Of a DNA stretch of 64,000 nt, positions 33,720 through 42,896 are shown piece after piece. A program made the position numbers and the translations under genes. The stretch is from Streptomyces caeruleatus (GTDB lineage Bacteria; Actinomycetota; Actinomycetes; Streptomycetales; Streptomycetaceae). Position 1 is the stretch's first letter. Each line of letters opens with the position of its first letter. The notes under the pieces are model-generated. The model was given only the letters and a program-made list of their open reading frames with translations. It made no database searches and was not told the DNA's origin. The stretch covers positions 745,469-809,468 of the forward strand of contig NZ_KQ948925.1 in NCBI RefSeq assembly GCF_001514235.1, in the 5' to 3' direction.

Positions 33720-34523
33720 ATGGACGACCTCACGACCGGGCCGTCGCGCCCCGCGCCCTCGCCATCGTCCTCGCACAGCCGCACGCTGGAGGCGCTCGGC
33801 CTGGCCGACGCGCCACGCGATCAGCCGCTCCTCTACCCGGGCGCCTGGCCCGCGGACTCCGGACTCCTCGACGGTGACCAGCTGCTGCCCCTGGACCGTC
33901 TGGTGCACGACGACCGCGTACCCGTCCTCGCGGTCGGCTCCAACGCCTGTCCCGGCCAACTGCGGCACAAGATGGACGCGTTCGGGATCACCTCCCCCAT
34001 CCCCATGGTGAAGGTCCGGATCACCGGCATCGACGTGGGCGTCTCCGCACACGTGAGCCGCCTGGGATACGTCTCCGCGTCGCCCTTCGACGCCCCGGGC
34101 CACGTACGGGAGCTGTTCATCACCTGGCTCGACACCGAGCAGCTCGAGGTGATCGACGCGAGCGAGGGCGTGCCGGTGCCGCACGGCAACTACGCCCGGG
34201 TCTGGCTGCCGGCGCCCGACGTGCGGATCGAACTGGCCGACGGCGGCACGCTGCCGGGCACCTTCGTGTACGTCAACCGCCATGGCGTCCTGCACGGCGG
34301 CACCGGCGCCCCGCGCACCCACCCCGGTCAGCGGGCGCTGATCACCGAACTCCTCACGGGCTCGGCCCGGTTGCGGGAGCTCTTCGGTGACACCCCCGAG
34401 GAGTTCTGCGCACGAGCGCGGGCCGACGCGCGGCTGTGCGAGCGCGGGACCCGGCTGTTCGCGCAGGAGCGGATGGTGACGGCCTCCGGGCTGGAGAAGT
34501 ACGTCGAGGTGCGGCGGACCTGA
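33720..34523 (+). CDS. Conserved hypothetical, possible gamma-glutamylcyclotransferase-like fold
   Basis: Predicted 267-residue protein. The segment VPVLAVGSNACPGQLRHKM (residues about 66-85) resembles the YGSNL opening of the gamma-glutamylcyclotransferase family, but the aromatic residue is replaced. The rest (VRELFITWLDTEQLEVIDASEG and the GTFVYVNRHGVLHGGT stretch) is not familiar. The gene starts 7 nt after the LacI stop and is likely cotranscribed with it. No role is assigned. Confidence 0.55.
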   Translation: MDDLTTGPSRPAPSPSSSHSRTLEALGLADAPRDQPLLYPGAWPADSGLLDGDQLLPLDRLVHDDRVPVLAVGSNACPGQLRHKMDAFGITSPIPMVKVRITGIDVGVSAHVSRLGYVSASPFDAPGHVRELFITWLDTEQLEVIDASEGVPVPHGNYARVWLPAPDVRIELADGGTLPGTFVYVNRHGVLHGGTGAPRTHPGQRALITELLTGSARLRELFGDTPEEFCARARADARLCERGTRLFAQERMVTASGLEKYVEVRRT

Positions 34524-34526
34524 GGG

Positions 34527-36509
34527 TCAGCAGACGGGGAGGCCGGGCACCGGCTCGTCGTTGTTGCCGCCCTGGATGTACACGTCGCTGATGAAGACGC
34601 CGGTGTTGCCGCTGTCGTCGTCCGTCTTGGCCCACCAGACGTTGGTCCACTGCCCGGACGTCTCGCGACGGCCCAGGTTCTGCTGGCAGTAGAAGTAGTT
34701 GGTGCCGGCGTTGAGGGTCCCGACTTTGGTACCGGAGGCGGTGTAGGAGTCCGCGGTCTTCCAGACCTGGCAGTTGTACTTGCCGCCGCCGATCGACTGG
34801 CAGGCGTCGGGCTGGGTGGTGGTGCCGCCCCCGCCCGTGGTCCCGCCGCCGCCCGTGGTTCCTCCCCCGCCGGTGCCGCCGCCGCTGCCGGAACCGCCGC
34901 CCGTGGTGCCCCCGTCGGTGCCGCCACCGCCCGAGGTCTTGGTCGGGGACGCGGTGGTGGGCTCGTCGGTGGCGTCGGCCTCCGCCGTGCCGCTGGGGGA
35001 CTTGGTCGCGTCCGGGGACTTCTTGTCGTCGTCCGTGTCGGTCAGGCCGGCCTCGCCCGAGGGGCGGGCGTCGGGACTGCCGGTCGCCGGGGCGGAGGCT
35101 CCGGTGGAGGTGGTGGCCGAGGTGTTCTGCGCCTCGGTCCTGGATTCGCCCTGGTTGTTCACCAGGGCGACCGTGACGCCGGCCGCCGCGAGGACGACGG
35201 TGACGGCCGCGGCGGCGAGCAGGGCACGGCCCTTACGGCGGGCAGGGGCGCCGGAGGACGTGACCATCGGGCCGGTGGCCTGCGGGTCGTGCGGCTGCTG
35301 GGGCGGGGCGCCGTACGCAGACGCGGTCGGGTGCCCGGGGGCGCCGTATCCGTGGCCCTGGCCTGCCTGTCCCGCCGAGCCGGGCTGACCGGCGGTGCCG
35401 AAGCCCTGGACGGGCGGCGTGCCCTGTCCGGGGGTCCCGGGTCCCTGAGCCTCCGGCGCGCCCTGTGCGGCGCCGCCGAAGCGCGGGGCCCCCGGCAGGT
35501 CGGAGGCGGGTACGCCCTGCTGCCCGACCGGGTTCACACCCGCCGTGGGTCCGAAGCCGGGCGGCGTCGAGGGGACGCTGAGCTCCGTCTCGTCCGGTAC
35601 GGGCCCGGCGGCCGCGGGACCCCGCAGCGCCGTGGTCGCCGCGTCCGTGCCGCCCGACTCGGCCACCGCCTGAAGGAGTTCGCGCGCCTGGTCGGCCTCG
35701 GGACGGGACTCGGGCCGCTTGTCCATGAGCCGCTGCAGGACGGGGCCGAGGGCTCCGGCGTTGCGCGGTTCCTGCAGGGGTTCGCTGACGATCGCGGTGA
35801 GGGTGGAGAAGGTCGACGTACGGCGGAAGGGTGCCGAGCCCTCCACCGCCGCGTACAGCGTGGCGCCCAGCGCCCAGACGTCCGAGGAGGGGCCCGGATC
35901 GGAGCCCTGGGCGCGCTCGGGGGCCATGTAGTCCAGGGAGCCGACGAGGTGGCCGGTGCGGGTCAGGTGGGTGGCCGAGCCGTCGGCCGGGTCCTCCATG
36001 GTGGCGATGCCGAAGTCGGTGAGGACGACGCGGCCGGAGCGTTCGAGCAGGATGTTGCCCGGCTTGACGTCACGGTGCAGGACGCCGGCCCGGTGGGCGG
36101 CGGCCAGCGCGTCCATGACCTTGGCGCCGATGCCGGCCGCCTCCCGCGGGTCGAGGGTGCCGCGCTCGCGCAGCACCGCCTCCAGGGAGGGGCCGTCGAC
36201 CAGCTCCATGACGATCAGGGGGCGGCCGTCGACCTCGGCGACGTCGTGCACGGCCACTACGCCGGGATGCTTGACCCGGGCCGCCGCGCGGGCCTCGCGC
36301 TGCATCCGCAGCCGCAAATCGGCGAGTTCGGGACCGTCGGCGTCCGAGTAGGTCCGCAGTTCCTTGACGGCGACCTCGCGGCCGAGCACCTCGTCGACGG
36401 CCCGCCAGACGACGCCCATGCCGCCGCGTCCGAGCTGCCCCAGCACGCGATAACGCCCGGCCAGCAGCCGACCGGTCTCGTCCGCCTGTCCGTTCTCCCC
36501 CGATGACAC
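34527..36509 (-). CDS. PknB-type Ser/Thr protein kinase with extracellular SH3-like tail
   Basis: Predicted 660-residue membrane kinase. The N-terminal kinase domain has GRGGMG (27-32), K49, HRDVKPGN (145-152), DFG (165-167) and APE (196-198). A Pro/Gly/Gln-rich linker (about 290-425) precedes one helix (429-450). Outside the cell a Thr/Gly-rich spacer with many GGGGTT-like units leads to a C-terminal domain of about 95 residues (CQSIGGGKYNCQVWKTADSY at its start) with four Cys and an SH3b-like appearance. The extracellular domain probably senses a ligand, perhaps cell-wall related. GTG start with AGGAACGGGG upstream. Confidence 0.9.
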   Translation of the reverse strand: MSSGENGQADETGRLLAGRYRVLGQLGRGGMGVVWRAVDEVLGREVAVKELRTYSDADGPELADLRLRMQREARAAARVKHPGVVAVHDVAEVDGRPLIVMELVDGPSLEAVLRERGTLDPREAAGIGAKVMDALAAAHRAGVLHRDVKPGNILLERSGRVVLTDFGIATMEDPADGSATHLTRTGHLVGSLDYMAPERAQGSDPGPSSDVWALGATLYAAVEGSAPFRRTSTFSTLTAIVSEPLQEPRNAGALGPVLQRLMDKRPESRPEADQARELLQAVAESGGTDAATTALRGPAAAGPVPDETELSVPSTPPGFGPTAGVNPVGQQGVPASDLPGAPRFGGAAQGAPEAQGPGTPGQGTPPVQGFGTAGQPGSAGQAGQGHGYGAPGHPTASAYGAPPQQPHDPQATGPMVTSSGAPARRKGRALLAAAAVTVVLAAAGVTVALVNNQGESRTEAQNTSATTSTGASAPATGSPDARPSGEAGLTDTDDDKKSPDATKSPSGTAEADATDEPTTASPTKTSGGGGTDGGTTGGGSGSGGGTGGGGTTGGGGTTGGGGTTTQPDACQSIGGGKYNCQVWKTADSYTASGTKVGTLNAGTNYFYCQQNLGRRETSGQWTNVWWAKTDDDSGNTGVFISDVYIQGGNNDEPVPGLPVC

Positions 36510-36613
36510 CGCTGCCCCGTTCCTGTGACACCACTGACACGTCGATGCGTGGCGTACAGACTACGGGGCGGCGGTGACAACACCAGCCGGTGGTTGCGAA
36601 TGTGACAGGTCCG

Positions 36614-37918
36614 CTACTTCGCGGAAGCCGTCAAATCGCCCCTCCTGGGCGCCGCGAAGCTCTCCAGATCGGCGCGGGTCAGACCGGTCAGCCGGGCCAC
36701 CTCGCCGATGTCGAGGGCGCCGCAGTCCAGGCCGCGCAGCAGGTAGCCGCTGAGGGCCTTGGCGGTGGCGGGCTCGTCCATGACGTCGCCGCCGGCCCGG
36801 CCCGCGTACCGGGCGAGGCGGGCGGCAGCCTGCTCGAAACCTTCACGGTAGAAGGCGAAGACAGCCGCGTACCGGGTGGGGATGTGGCCGGGGTGCATGT
36901 CCCAGCCCTGGTAGTAGGCGCGGGCGAGGGCGCGGCGAGTGAGGCCGTAGTGCAGTCGCCAGGCGTCGTGGACCTTCTCGGTCGGACCGACCGGCAGGAC
37001 GTTCGTCGAGCCGTCGGAGACGCGTACGCCGGTACCGGCCGCCGCGACCTGCATGATCGCCTTGGCGTGGTCGGCGGCGGGGTGGTCGCTGGCCTGGTAG
37101 GCGGCGGAGACGCCGAGGCAGGCGCTGTAGTCGAAGGTGCCGTAGTGCAGGCCCGTGGCGCGGCCCTCGGCGGCCTGGATCATCCGGGCGACGGTGGCGG
37201 TGCCGTCGGTGGCGAGGATGGACTGGCTGGTCTCGATCTGGATCTCGAAGCCGATCCGGCCGGGCTCCAGCCCGCGCGCCTTCTCGAACTGCTCCAGGAG
37301 CCGCACCATCGCGGTGACCTGCTCGGGGTACGTCACCTTGGGCAGGGTGAGGACGAGCCCGTCGGGCAGGCCGCCGGCCTCCATCAGGCCGGTGAGGAAG
37401 ATGTCGAGGGTGCGGATGCCCCGGTCGCGTACGGGTGCCTCCATGCACTTCATGCGGATGCCCATGCAGGGGGCCGCCGTGCCGTTCTCGTACGCCTCGG
37501 CGATCAGCCGTGCCGCGCGGGCGGCCGACTCGTCCTCCTCGGCGTCGGGGCGGGGGCCGTAGCCGTCCTCGAAGTCGACGCGCAGGTCCTCGATGGGCTC
37601 GCGCTCCAGCTTGGCGCGTACGCGCGCGTACACGGGTCCGGCGAGTTCGTCGGACAGGCCGAGCACGGCGGCGAAGGAGGCGGCGTCCGGGGCGTGTTCG
37701 TCGAGGGAGGCGAGGGCCTTTTCGCCCCAGGAACGGATGGTGTCGGCGGCGAAGACGTCGCCGGGGACGTAGACGGTGTGGACGGGCTGGCGGCCGCCGA
37801 GGTCCCCGGGGTAGCGGCGCTCCAGCTCGGCGTCGACCGGCGCGAGGGAGGCGCTGATCTCCTCGCTGACGGCGCCCGCGAGGCTCGTCGCCACCTTCTC
37901 CTGCTGGCCCTGACCCAT
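36614..37918 (-). CDS. HpcH/HpaI aldolase-like protein, DUF6986 family
   Basis: Predicted 434-residue enzyme of the HpcH/HpaI aldolase/citrate lyase beta superfamily. Key parts are DLRVDFEDGYG near residue 115 (metal site), a middle LTLPKVTYPEQVTA, FEIQIETSQSIL (the catalytic Glu region), and GLHYGTFDYSACLGVSA. The C-terminus has a HPGHIPTRYAA segment. In Streptomyces this family lies near genes for purine or allantoin catabolism and glyoxylate use; that link is inference. GGAGG precedes the ATG. An IclR-type box sits right upstream. Confidence 0.8.
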   Translation of the reverse strand: MGQGQQEKVATSLAGAVSEEISASLAPVDAELERRYPGDLGGRQPVHTVYVPGDVFAADTIRSWGEKALASLDEHAPDAASFAAVLGLSDELAGPVYARVRAKLEREPIEDLRVDFEDGYGPRPDAEEDESAARAARLIAEAYENGTAAPCMGIRMKCMEAPVRDRGIRTLDIFLTGLMEAGGLPDGLVLTLPKVTYPEQVTAMVRLLEQFEKARGLEPGRIGFEIQIETSQSILATDGTATVARMIQAAEGRATGLHYGTFDYSACLGVSAAYQASDHPAADHAKAIMQVAAAGTGVRVSDGSTNVLPVGPTEKVHDAWRLHYGLTRRALARAYYQGWDMHPGHIPTRYAAVFAFYREGFEQAAARLARYAGRAGGDVMDEPATAKALSGYLLRGLDCGALDIGEVARLTGLTRADLESFAAPRRGDLTASAK

Positions 37919-37934
37919 CCCACACCCTCCAATT

Positions 37935-37949
37935 TTCCGCTATACGGAA
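37935..37949. promoter_or_regulatory. IclR/AllR-type operator upstream of the aldolase gene
   Basis: TTCCGCTATACGGAA is an inverted repeat (TTCCG-N5-CGGAA) 17-31 nt before the aldolase ATG on the minus strand, overlapping the expected -10 region. IclR-family regulators such as AllR, which controls allantoin and glyoxylate genes in Streptomyces, are thought to bind sites of this kind. The binding protein is not in this window. Confidence 0.55.
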
Positions 37950-38121
37950 TCAACAATCCGTAGAACGAAGTTAGCTGGGACCTTCCGACTGGTCAACACC
38001 ATGTCCACCGGGAGCCACTCCACCATCTCGTCATGTTCACGCTCATCTCAGGACGCGGTATCACACTTCCATACGCACGCCCCGCACGACTCGTCCGGCC
38101 GTTCCCACCGAAGGAGCCCCT

Positions 38122-39030
38122 GTGCCGAAACACAGCCGAGTCACGCGCCGGCTGGGCCTGAAGGCCGTGCTGGCCGCCGCCGTCACCGCGCCCCTCTCCA
38201 GTACAGCACTGCCCACGTCGTCCGCCTCGGCGGGCGAACCCGACACCCGTGGCCACCTGCGGGCCATGTCCTTCAACCTGCGCTTCGCCAGCACCACCGA
38301 GCCCAACAGCTGGGCCGTCCGCAGACCGGTCATGCGCGAGCTGCTGCGCCGCGAGGCACCCCATGTCATCGGCACCCAGGAAGGCGTCTTCGCGCAGCTG
38401 CTGGACATCGACTCCGACCTCGGCCCGCACTACGACTGGCTGGGCACCGGCCGGCTGCACGGCAGCCGCGACGAGGCCATGGCGGTCTTCTACGACACCC
38501 GGCGGCTGCGCCCGACCGAGTACGACCACTTCTGGCTCTCCGACACCCCGGACGTGATCGGCTCCAACACCTGGGGCGCGGCCTTCGCCCGTATGGTCAC
38601 CTGGGTCCGCTTCCGCGATCTGGCCGACGCCGGACGGGAGTTCTACGTCCTCAACACCCACTTCGACCATGTCAGCCAGTACGCGCGCGAGCGCAGCGCC
38701 GCGCTCATCGCCGCGCGGATCGCCGGGTTCGACCGCTCCCTGCCGGTCGTCGTGACCGGGGACTTCAATGTCGCCGCCCACAAGAACACGGCCTACGACA
38801 CCCTGCTCGGCGCCGGTCTCGTCGACACCTGGGACACCGCACGCGAGCGCAGCGCGCTGTACGCGACCTTCCACGGCTACAAGCCGCTGACACCGGACGG
38901 CGACCGGATCGACTGGGTCCTGACCACGCCGGGGGTCACGGCGCACCGGGCGGCGATCAACACGTTCTCCGCCGAGGGTCAGTTCCCGAGCGACCATCTG
39001 CCCGTGCAGGCGTTGTTGCGCCTGGGATGA
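38122..39030 (+). CDS. Secreted endonuclease/exonuclease/phosphatase-family hydrolase
   Basis: Predicted 302-residue exported protein. The signal peptide (RRLGLKAVLAAAVTAPLSS) is followed by the EEP domain: MSFNLRFA, GTQE, LNTHFDH, VVVTGDFN, and SDHLPV at the end supply the usual metal and catalytic residues. Substrates in this superfamily include DNA, inositol phosphates and sphingomyelin; nothing here decides. GTG start. A perfect bidirectional terminator separates it from the converging etfA gene. Confidence 0.9.
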   Translation: MPKHSRVTRRLGLKAVLAAAVTAPLSSTALPTSSASAGEPDTRGHLRAMSFNLRFASTTEPNSWAVRRPVMRELLRREAPHVIGTQEGVFAQLLDIDSDLGPHYDWLGTGRLHGSRDEAMAVFYDTRRLRPTEYDHFWLSDTPDVIGSNTWGAAFARMVTWVRFRDLADAGREFYVLNTHFDHVSQYARERSAALIAARIAGFDRSLPVVVTGDFNVAAHKNTAYDTLLGAGLVDTWDTARERSALYATFHGYKPLTPDGDRIDWVLTTPGVTAHRAAINTFSAEGQFPSDHLPVQALLRLG

Positions 39031-39032
39031 CA

Positions 39033-39071
39033 CGAGGCCCCCGTGACCGCCGGACGGTCACGGGGGCCTCG
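39033..39071. terminator. Perfect bidirectional terminator
   Basis: A 17-bp perfect stem, arms 39033-39049 and 39055-39071 (CGAGGCCCCCGTGACCG and its complement), with a 5-nt loop, between the converging EEP hydrolase and etfA genes. Confidence 0.9.
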
Positions 39072-39087
39072 ATGTGCCCGGTCGGGA

Positions 39088-40050
39088 TCAGCCCTTGCGG
39101 GTCTTGATCTCCTCGGTCAGCGCCGGGACGACGTCGAAGAGGTCGCCGACGACGCCGTAGTCGACCAGCTCGAAGATCGGGGCCTCGGCGTCCTTGTTGA
39201 TCGCCACGATCGTCTTCGAGGTCTGCATGCCCGCGCGGTGCTGGATCGCGCCGGAGATGCCGGAGGCGATGTACAGCTGCGGCGAGACGGACTTGCCGGT
39301 CTGGCCGACCTGGTTGGTGTGCGGGTACCAGCCGGCGTCCACCGCGGCACGCGAGGCACCGACGGCCGCACCGAGCGAGTCGGCGAGGGCCTCGATGATC
39401 GAGAAGTTCTCCGCGCCGTTGACGCCACGGCCACCCGAGACCACGATCGCGGCCTCGGTCAGCTCCGGACGCCCGGTCGACTCACGCGGCGTGCGCGCGG
39501 TCACCTTGGTGCCGGTGGCCTGGGCGGAGAAGGTGACGGCGAGGGCCTCGACCGCACCGGCGGCCGGAGCGGCCTCCACGGCGGCCGAGTTCGGCTTGAC
39601 CGTGATGACCGGGGTGCCCTTGGAGACACGGGACTTGGTGGTGAAGGACGCGGCGAACACCGACTGGGTGGCCACCGGGCCCTCGTCGCCGGCCTCCAGG
39701 TCGACGGCGTCGGTGATGATGCCCGAGCCGAGACGCAGCGCCAGACGGGCGGCGATCTCCTTGCCCTCCGCGGAGGACGGGACCAGCACGGCGGCCGGGG
39801 AGACGGCCTCGACGGCGGCCTGCAGGGCGTCGACCTTCGGCACGACCAGGTAGTCGGCGTACTCGGACGCGTCGTGGGTGAGGACCTTGACGGCGCCGTG
39901 CTCGGCGAGCGCGGCGGCGGTGTCGGCGGCGCCGTTGCCCAGCGCGACGGCGACGGGCTCACCGACGCGGCGGGCCAGGGTCAGCAGCTCCAGGGTGGGC
40001 TTGCGGACGGCGCCGTCCACGTGGTCGACGTAGACGAGAACTTCAGCCAT
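39088..40050 (-). CDS. etfA: Electron transfer flavoprotein alpha subunit
   Basis: Predicted 320-residue subunit that binds FAD and passes electrons from acyl-CoA and other dehydrogenases to the membrane chain. The C-terminal FAD domain is clear: [41 protein letters not shown] and the end PALTEEI. The N-terminal half ([13 protein letters not shown]) carries the weaker N-domain. It follows etfB on the same strand with a gap of about 73 nt, so the two are one operon. Confidence 0.96.
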   Translation of the reverse strand: MAEVLVYVDHVDGAVRKPTLELLTLARRVGEPVAVALGNGAADTAAALAEHGAVKVLTHDASEYADYLVVPKVDALQAAVEAVSPAAVLVPSSAEGKEIAARLALRLGSGIITDAVDLEAGDEGPVATQSVFAASFTTKSRVSKGTPVITVKPNSAAVEAAPAAGAVEALAVTFSAQATGTKVTARTPRESTGRPELTEAAIVVSGGRGVNGAENFSIIEALADSLGAAVGASRAAVDAGWYPHTNQVGQTGKSVSPQLYIASGISGAIQHRAGMQTSKTIVAINKDAEAPIFELVDYGVVGDLFDVVPALTEEIKTRKG

Positions 40051-40123
40051 GGGATTGCTCTCCTGCGGAATGCGAAGTCTTGAAGGGCGGAAGGGGGTTG
40101 AGCCTCAAGCGGGCCAGAGACCC

Positions 40124-40912
40124 TCAGATGAACTTCTGGCTCGCGAGGAACTCGGCGAGCTGCTTGCCGCCCTCGCCCTCGTCCTTGACGATCGTGCCGG
40201 CGGTACGGGCCGGACGCTCGGTCGCGGCGTCCACGACGGTGTACGCACCCTCCAGGCCGACCTCCTCGGCCTCGATGTCGAGGTCGGACAGGTCCCAGGA
40301 CTCCACCGGCTTCTTCTTGGCGGCCATGATGCCCTTGAAGGACGGGTAGCGCGCCTCGCCCGACTGGTCGGTGACCGACACGACGGCCGGCAGCGACGCC
40401 TCCAGCTGCTCGGACGCGGCGTCGCCGTCCCGGCGGCCCTTGACCGTGCCGTCCTCGACGGAGACCTCGGACAGCAGGGTGACCTGCGGGACGCCCAGGC
40501 GCTCGGCCAGCAGGGCCGGTACGACACCCATGGTGCCGTCGGTGGAGGCCATGCCGGAGATCACCAGGTCGTAGCCGGCCTTCTCGATCGCCTTGGCCAG
40601 CACCAGCGAGGTGCCCAGCGCGTCGGTGCCGTGCAGGTCGTCGTCCTCGACGTGGATCGCCTTGTCGGCACCCATGGACAGCGCCTTGCGCAGCGCGTCC
40701 TTGGCGTCCTCCGGGCCCACCGTCAGAACGGTGATCTCCACGTCGTCGTCGGAGTTCTCGGAGATCTGCAGCGCCTGCTCGACCGCGTACTCGTCGAGCT
40801 CGGAGAGCAGACCGTCCACGTCGTCCCGGTCGACGGTCAGGTCATCGGCGAAGTGCCGGTCGCCAGTGGCGTCGGGCACGTACTTCACGGTGACAACGAT
40901 CCTCAAGCTCAC
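40124..40912 (-). CDS. etfB: Electron transfer flavoprotein beta subunit
   Basis: Predicted 262-residue subunit. RIVVTVKYVPDATGD at the start and DEYAVEQALQISE, VLTVGPEDAKDALRKALSMGAD are typical of the beta chain, as is the AMP-binding VISGMASTDGTMGVVPALLAERLG. GTG start with AGGAG 8 nt upstream. It precedes etfA and completes the heterodimer. An 8-bp inverted repeat lies in its leader. Confidence 0.96.
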   Translation of the reverse strand: MSLRIVVTVKYVPDATGDRHFADDLTVDRDDVDGLLSELDEYAVEQALQISENSDDDVEITVLTVGPEDAKDALRKALSMGADKAIHVEDDDLHGTDALGTSLVLAKAIEKAGYDLVISGMASTDGTMGVVPALLAERLGVPQVTLLSEVSVEDGTVKGRRDGDAASEQLEASLPAVVSVTDQSGEARYPSFKGIMAAKKKPVESWDLSDLDIEAEEVGLEGAYTVVDAATERPARTAGTIVKDEGEGGKQLAEFLASQKFI

Positions 40913-40942
40913 GCCGGCTCTCCTACTGCGTCGACATTTCTC

Positions 40943-40964
40943 TGCTGCCTACTTGCAGGCAGCA
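40943..40964. promoter_or_regulatory. Inverted repeat in the etfB leader
   Basis: TGCTGCCT, 6 nt, AGGCAGCA form 8-bp perfect arms about 30-50 nt before the etfB start. It could be an operator for a fatty-acid type regulator or an RNA hairpin; neither is proven. Confidence 0.45.
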
Positions 40965-41154
40965 TAGGCGCCCCAAGCGGCTGATCCCGATCGGGGCGAC
41001 CTGCGCTCCGAGCGAAATATTACTCGTCAGTACACCCAGTTCGTTCCCGCTAAGCAAGCGCTTTGAACTGTGACCTTTGCAACGCAGCGTAATCGGAAAC
41101 CGACGGCTTCGCAGAACAGCGGGCGGCCTGGTCCGTCACACAGGTCCGGTGAGC

Positions 41155-41664
41155 TCAGTCACGCAGTCCGTTGAACTGGCCCTGGTGGTACAGCAGCGGA
41201 CGCCCCGGGCCGGTGGAGTCGCCGAGGAGGACCTCGGCGAGCACGATGCGGTGATCGCCGGCGGGCACACACCCGACGACCCGGCACACCGTCCAGGCGA
41301 GTACGTCGCCGAGGACGGGGACACCTTCGGGGCCCTCGCCCCAGACCGTGGGCGGGCCGAAGCGGTCGGCGCCGCTGCGGGCGAAGGTGGCGGCCAGGTC
41401 CTGTTGGTGCTCGCCGAGTATGTGGACGCCGACATGGTCCGTCGCGGCGATGGCCGGCCAGCTGGAGGCGCCTGTGCCGATGCCGAAGGAGAGCATCGGG
41501 GGCTCGGCGGAGACGGAGCTGAGGGAGGTGGCGGTGAAGCCGACCGGGCCCGTCTCGCCGCGGGCGGTGATCACGGCCACTCCGGCGGCATGGCGCCGGA
41601 AGACGGAGCGGAGCAGATCGGGTGAGGCGAGCCTTGAAGTGCCGAGGCCGGACGTGGCCGTCAT
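41155..41664 (-). CDS. Flavin reductase (FMN-binding split barrel) family protein
   Basis: Predicted 169-residue protein of the flavin reductase domain family. LRSVFRRHAAGVAVITA followed by FTATSLSSVSAEPPMLSF is the FMN-binding start, and the closing LLGDSTGPGRPLLYHQGQFNGL is typical. Family members reduce free FMN with NAD(P)H or serve as the reductase of a two-component monooxygenase; no oxygenase lies here. AAGGA is 8 nt before the ATG. Confidence 0.9.
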   Translation of the reverse strand: MTATSGLGTSRLASPDLLRSVFRRHAAGVAVITARGETGPVGFTATSLSSVSAEPPMLSFGIGTGASSWPAIAATDHVGVHILGEHQQDLAATFARSGADRFGPPTVWGEGPEGVPVLGDVLAWTVCRVVGCVPAGDHRIVLAEVLLGDSTGPGRPLLYHQGQFNGLRD

Positions 41665-41873
41665 GGAGGTGTCCTTCTGCGAGGGGATGCGTGCGGGCCG
41701 GTGGCTGTTCAACAGCCCGGACAGCGCGCGCTCGCGGTGCGGGCCAGATCGACGTGGGCCCGTCCGAAGAGAAGGAGTTCCTCAGGCATAAGGTCAGGCT
41801 GACGATAGGTGGCGCGCACAGTCAAGTGCGTTCCGGCATGTGGGAGATGACTCACCCTCGGCATCACGGCCCC

Positions 41874-42287
41874 TCAGACCGCTTCGCCCAGCGCCGCGAT
41901 CACGTCCGCCTTGCGCGGCTGCCCGGTGGCCCGCCGTACGACGTTCCCGTCGGCGTCGAGGACCAGTACGGTCGGCGTCTTGAGGATGTCGAGGCGGCGT
42001 ACGAGGTCCAGGTTGTCCTCGGCGTCGAGTTCGACGTGGGTCACGCCCGGGACCATGCCGGCCACCTCGCCGAGCACCCGCCGGGTGGCCCGGCAGGGCG
42101 CGCAGAAGGCGCTGGAGAACTGCACGAGGGTGGCACGTGCGCCCAGTTCGCCGCCCAACTCGGCTGCCGCGAGCCGCTTTCCGTCGTCCCGCCCGCGCAC
42201 CCGTACTCTCCCGCTCCGCCGCCGTTGCAGCACTCCGTAGGCGCTCGCCGCCGCGAGCACCGCCACGCACACCACCAGTCCGGTCAT
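41874..42287 (-). CDS. Thioredoxin-fold membrane-anchored protein
   Basis: Predicted 137-residue protein. One N-terminal membrane helix (about 1-20) is followed by an Arg-rich linker and a thioredoxin domain with the active site CAPC (C62, C65) in FSSAFCAPCRATRR, and later the cis-Pro strand LKTPTVLVLDADG. It should face outward or the membrane and reduce or make disulfides. It diverges from the DUF4395 gene, a very common pair in actinomycetes, so they probably act together. Longer upstream starts exist but the helix starts at this ATG. Confidence 0.88.
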   Translation of the reverse strand: MTGLVVCVAVLAAASAYGVLQRRRSGRVRVRGRDDGKRLAAAELGGELGARATLVQFSSAFCAPCRATRRVLGEVAGMVPGVTHVELDAEDNLDLVRRLDILKTPTVLVLDADGNVVRRATGQPRKADVIAALGEAV

Positions 42288-42363
42288 CACCGTCCTCAAC
42301 CCTTCACGAGACTGCAAAGATTCCCGACGCCCTGAATCCTTTCCCTTGCGGAATGCTTGATTC

Positions 42364-42780
42364 ATGGACATCGACGTGAGGGGGCCGCGCTTCGGGGCGG
42401 CCGTGACGACCGCGGTGCTGGCGGTCGTCCTGGTCACCGGGAGCGCCTGGCTGCTGGTCTGGCAGACGCTGGCGTTCGCGCTGGGCGCGGCGGGCGGGGT
42501 GAGCCGTTCGCCGTACGGCTGGGTGTTCCGCGCGGCCGTACGGCCCCGGATCGGGCCGCCGACCGAGTTCGAGGCGCCGCAGCCGCCGCGGTTCGCGCAG
42601 GCGGTGGGCCTTCTCTTCGCGGGCCTCGGGCTGGTCGGCTACACGCTCGGCCCGGACTGGCTGGGGCTCGCCGCCACCGGGGCGGCCCTCGCGGCCGCCT
42701 TCCTGAACGCGGTCTTCGGATACTGCCTGGGCTGCGAGATGTACCTGCTCGTGCGGAGGGTGACGGTGCGCGCCGGGTAA
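42364..42780 (+). CDS. DUF4395 membrane protein
   Basis: Predicted 138-residue membrane protein with about four helices. The family mark is the C-terminal FLNAVFGYCLGCEMYLL, with C121 and C124 as a CxxC-like pair (CLGC). DUF4395 proteins are repeatedly found beside a thioredoxin, as here, so a shared thiol-redox role at the membrane is likely but not established. ATG at 42364, divergent from the thioredoxin gene. Confidence 0.88.
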   Translation: MDIDVRGPRFGAAVTTAVLAVVLVTGSAWLLVWQTLAFALGAAGGVSRSPYGWVFRAAVRPRIGPPTEFEAPQPPRFAQAVGLLFAGLGLVGYTLGPDWLGLAATGAALAAAFLNAVFGYCLGCEMYLLVRRVTVRAG

Positions 42781-42896
42781 AGACGGCACAAAAGACCGAG
42801 GTGGATCAAGGGGCGACGTGACGAGGATCTCGCCCTTCCCCGGCACTTGGGCTTGGCCCTCGGCCGTTCTTGGGGCACGATCTGCGACAAGCCGTA

